Positions 22,436 through 23,659 of a DNA stretch of 23,659 nucleotides are shown here, one piece after another. Source of the DNA: an uncultured Gemella sp. (GTDB lineage Bacteria; Bacillota; Bacilli; Staphylococcales; Gemellaceae); NCBI RefSeq assembly GCF_900766305.1, contig NZ_CAAFUZ010000101.1, positions 1 through 23,659 on the forward strand, read 5' to 3'. The number at the start of each line of letters is the position of its first letter. Within the stretch, counting starts at the first letter, position 1. Below the pieces are notes generated by a model. The model searched no databases. It was given only the letters and a program-made list of their open reading frames with translations, and had not been told where the DNA came from. Both the position numbers and the translations under genes were made by a program.

Positions 22436-23202
22436 CATATACTATTAAAGAATTTAGTGAGGAAGATCGTCCGAGGGAGAAATTCAAAAAATTAGGTGCT
22501 CTAGCTCTCAGTGATAAAGAGATTCTAGCAATATTATTAAGAACAGGTACAAAAAATCAAAATGTAATTGAGCTTTCTGACATGATTCTAAAAGATATGG
22601 GAGGTATTACAAAATTAAGAGATGCAACCTTAACAGAACTTATGAAACATAAAGGGATAGGTCAGGAAAAGGCGATACATATTCTGGCTAATATAGAGTT
22701 TGCAAGAAGAATATACGCGACGAATGTTATAGATGTGAAGTGTGATAGCCCGCAGTCAATTGCCAATTATCTAAAATCATCTTTGGAGAATTTAACACAA
22801 GAAGTCTTCGTAGTATTAGATATTGATACGAAAGGTAAAATAATAGAAAAAAGAGAAGTATTCAAAGGTAGCTTATCTATGTCAGTAGTACATCCAAGAG
22901 AAGTATTTAAACTAGCGATAAAAAATAGTGCTTCGAGCATAGTTTGTGTGCATAACCACCCGAGTGGAGATGCAACTCCTTCTATAGAAGATATTAAAAC
23001 AACGATAAATTTAATGGAAGTTGGCGAAATAGTTGGTATTGAAATGCTCGATCATATCGTGGTAGCAAAAAAAGGATATGTTAGTATTAGAAAGGTCTTG
23101 AACTATCTAGCAATAGAAAATATAGATTATAAATACGAAGATGTTACAAGTGAACAATTAAAATACATACTGAGAAAATACAAGGTTGTAGGGGAGTATT
23201 AA
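22429..23202 (+). CDS. radC: RadC-family JAB/MPN-domain protein
   Basis: This 257-aa protein has an N-terminal helix-hairpin-helix-like region (about 20-95; LGALALSDKEILAILLRTGT, KHKGIG) and a C-terminal JAB1/MPN metalloprotease-like domain with the motif VCVHNHPSGD (His 175, His 177, Asp 181). The catalytic Glu is expected upstream around KREVFKGS (Glu 143). Molecular function is uncertain: RadC proteins were once linked to DNA repair, and in competent species they are competence-induced. The chain carries about 27 residues beyond the usual end (after GYVSIR), a Tyr/Lys/Glu-rich tail. It starts inside the comC stop region, with AAGGGAGG as ribosome site. Confidence 0.93.
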   Translation: MVAYTIKEFSEEDRPREKFKKLGALALSDKEILAILLRTGTKNQNVIELSDMILKDMGGITKLRDATLTELMKHKGIGQEKAIHILANIEFARRIYATNVIDVKCDSPQSIANYLKSSLENLTQEVFVVLDIDTKGKIIEKREVFKGSLSMSVVHPREVFKLAIKNSASSIVCVHNHPSGDATPSIEDIKTTINLMEVGEIVGIEMLDHIVVAKKGYVSIRKVLNYLAIENIDYKYEDVTSEQLKYILRKYKVVGEY

Positions 23203-23337
23203 AAGGAAGAGTTGTAAAGTTGTATTAAATTATAAAAAATGATTTATGAATTTGATAATAGTTAATTGCTAAAGTAAGTTCCAGTAAGAAATTAAAGTCG
23301 AAATTACCTAAAAAAAAGGAAAATAACAATAAAAATA

Positions 23338-23384
23338 TTTCCAAGATGATTTTCGTTTTTTAAAATAGGAAGTTATCTTGGAAA
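23338..23384. repeat. Inverted repeat in the gap after radC
   Basis: TTTCCAAGAT (23338-23347) and ATCTTGGAAA (23375-23384) form a perfect 10-bp stem with a 27-base loop. On the minus strand it is followed by ATATTTTTATT, so it could end transcripts coming leftward past the toxin gene; on the plus strand there is no T-run after it. The rest of the gap from 23203 to 23427 is AT-rich with no gene that I can recognise. Confidence 0.55.
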
Positions 23385-23427
23385 TTAACATATAAAAAAA
23401 TAAAGAGGATACAGCATCTCAAAATCT

Positions 23428-23456
23428 TTGCTTTTCTACTTCATCTATGTTAAAAT
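23428..23456 (+). promoter_or_regulatory. Promoter of the candidate antisense RNA
   Basis: TTGCTT (23428-23433), exactly 17 bases, then TAAAAT (23451-23456) with an extended -10 TG one base upstream. No coding region follows it, so it would drive a small RNA. Confidence 0.65.
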
Positions 23457-23462
23457 AAAAAC

Positions 23463-23554
23463 ATAAAAGAGAGAGCCGTTTTAAAGACGGTGGCTCTAGT
23501 TTAGGTATTTTATAACCATCTAGCCTGCCAAAGCATAAAGATGGTTATTTTTTA
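23463..23554 (+). ncRNA. Candidate antitoxin antisense RNA (type I TA)
   Basis: A predicted RNA of about 90 nt starts just after the promoter above. Its first part folds into a hairpin closed by AGAGCC (23472-23477) and GGCTCT (23492-23497), with CCGT...GACGG inside. Its 3' end is a terminator, ATAACCATCT (23512-23521) pairing with AGATGGTTAT (23539-23548), followed by a T-run to 23553. The terminator overlaps the stop codon and last codons of the oppositely oriented toxin-like peptide, as in type I systems where the antisense RNA pairs with the toxin mRNA 3' end. The start point and function are inferred. Confidence 0.6.
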
Positions 23555-23659
23555 TTGTCTTTTTTTAATGCTACAATACATGCACTAACTACTGAAACAA
23601 TCAATAGATTTATTCCAATAATCGTCTGTACAATTTCGTAAGCTGACAACTTGCTACTC
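23545..23659 (-). CDS. Hol_Tox-like small membrane toxin, 5' end uncertain or outside window
   Basis: The minus-strand frame gives S-S-K-L followed by SAYEIVQTIIGINLLIVSVV, then SACIVALKKDNKK and TAA (stop at 23545-23547). This is a single transmembrane helix with a basic tail. The SAYE start, the helix and the KKDNKK end match the putative holin-like toxin family (Hol_Tox) of lactobacilli and enterococci, ~30-40-aa peptides thought to damage the cell's own membrane. A TTG at 23647-23649 directly before SAYE could be the start, but no ribosome site is visible there, so the true start may lie beyond the window. The antisense RNA on the other strand overlaps its 3' end. Overexpression toxicity is the family expectation, not shown here. 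Confidence 0.65.
   Translation of the reverse strand, partial: SSKLSAYEIVQTIIGINLLIVSVVSACIVALKKDNKK

Noticed and set aside
23463..23554. Possible preQ1 or other small riboswitch
   Set aside because: The conserved preQ1-I, preQ1-II and GEMM nucleotides are absent, and no gene follows on the plus strand. The overlap with the toxin-like peptide explains the structure better.

Overview
The window is AT-rich (roughly 30% GC by eye) and reads as a low-GC Gram-positive chromosome of the Bacillota. The mix of staphylococcus-like genes (CadD/CadX, NEAT haem proteins, an IsdE/IsdF-type transporter), a streptococcal Shp-type haem domain, sortase-anchored surface proteins and an orphan Met T-box/metQ unit fits Gemella best. 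That genus assignment is inference, since no 16S or housekeeping marker is present.

Layout. (1) 1-1700: the 3' part of a cadmium-resistance exporter gene (cadD, cut by the window edge) and its ArsR/SmtB repressor (cadX), followed by mobile-element debris: the last ~66 codons of an IS256/Mutator-type transposase, a pair of 20-bp direct repeats, and a frameshifted tyrosine-recombinase tail. (2) 1700-14100, all minus strand: a large haem-acquisition island. In transcription order it holds two paralogous multi-domain NEAT surface proteins (583 and 1391 aa), a three-NEAT surface protein (637 aa), a membrane-anchored protein joining a NEAT domain to an Shp-like haem domain (439 aa), an IsdE/HtsA-like lipoprotein, an IsdF-like permease and an ABC ATPase. 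Hairpins separate most of the units. The two outermost genes share a duplicated promoter block with Fur-box-like sequences. (3) 14380-17664, plus strand: a TPP riboswitch with terminator controlling tenA-thiD-thiM-thiE, a thiamin salvage operon. (4) 17673-18510: a monocistronic alpha/beta hydrolase. (5) 18604-19896: a methionine T-box leader and the lipoprotein gene metQ, without metN or metP. (6) 19946-21466, minus strand: mntH (Nramp) with a promoter followed by two MntR-box-like sequences. (7) 21716-23202, plus strand: comC (prepilin peptidase) overlapping radC. (8) 23428-23659: a candidate type I toxin-antitoxin locus, with the 3' part of a Hol_Tox-like membrane peptide on the minus strand opposed by a short antisense RNA with its own promoter, 5' hairpin and terminator.

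How the genes fit together: the surface proteins probably capture haem (or haemoproteins) and pass it through the NEAT-Shp membrane protein to the IsdE-like lipoprotein and the permease/ATPase. The whole island would be induced by iron limitation. Manganese (mntH), methionine (metQ) and thiamin precursor (thi) supply follow, so the window is largely a nutrient-acquisition segment, each unit with its own sensor (Fur, MntR, T-box, TPP riboswitch).

The most unusual points are the NEAT-Shp fusion; NEAT domains that all lack the YxxxY haem motif but keep two conserved methionines; the L(A/S)NTG sorting signals; the duplication history of the two large NEAT genes together with their promoter; and the toxin/antisense RNA locus at the right edge.
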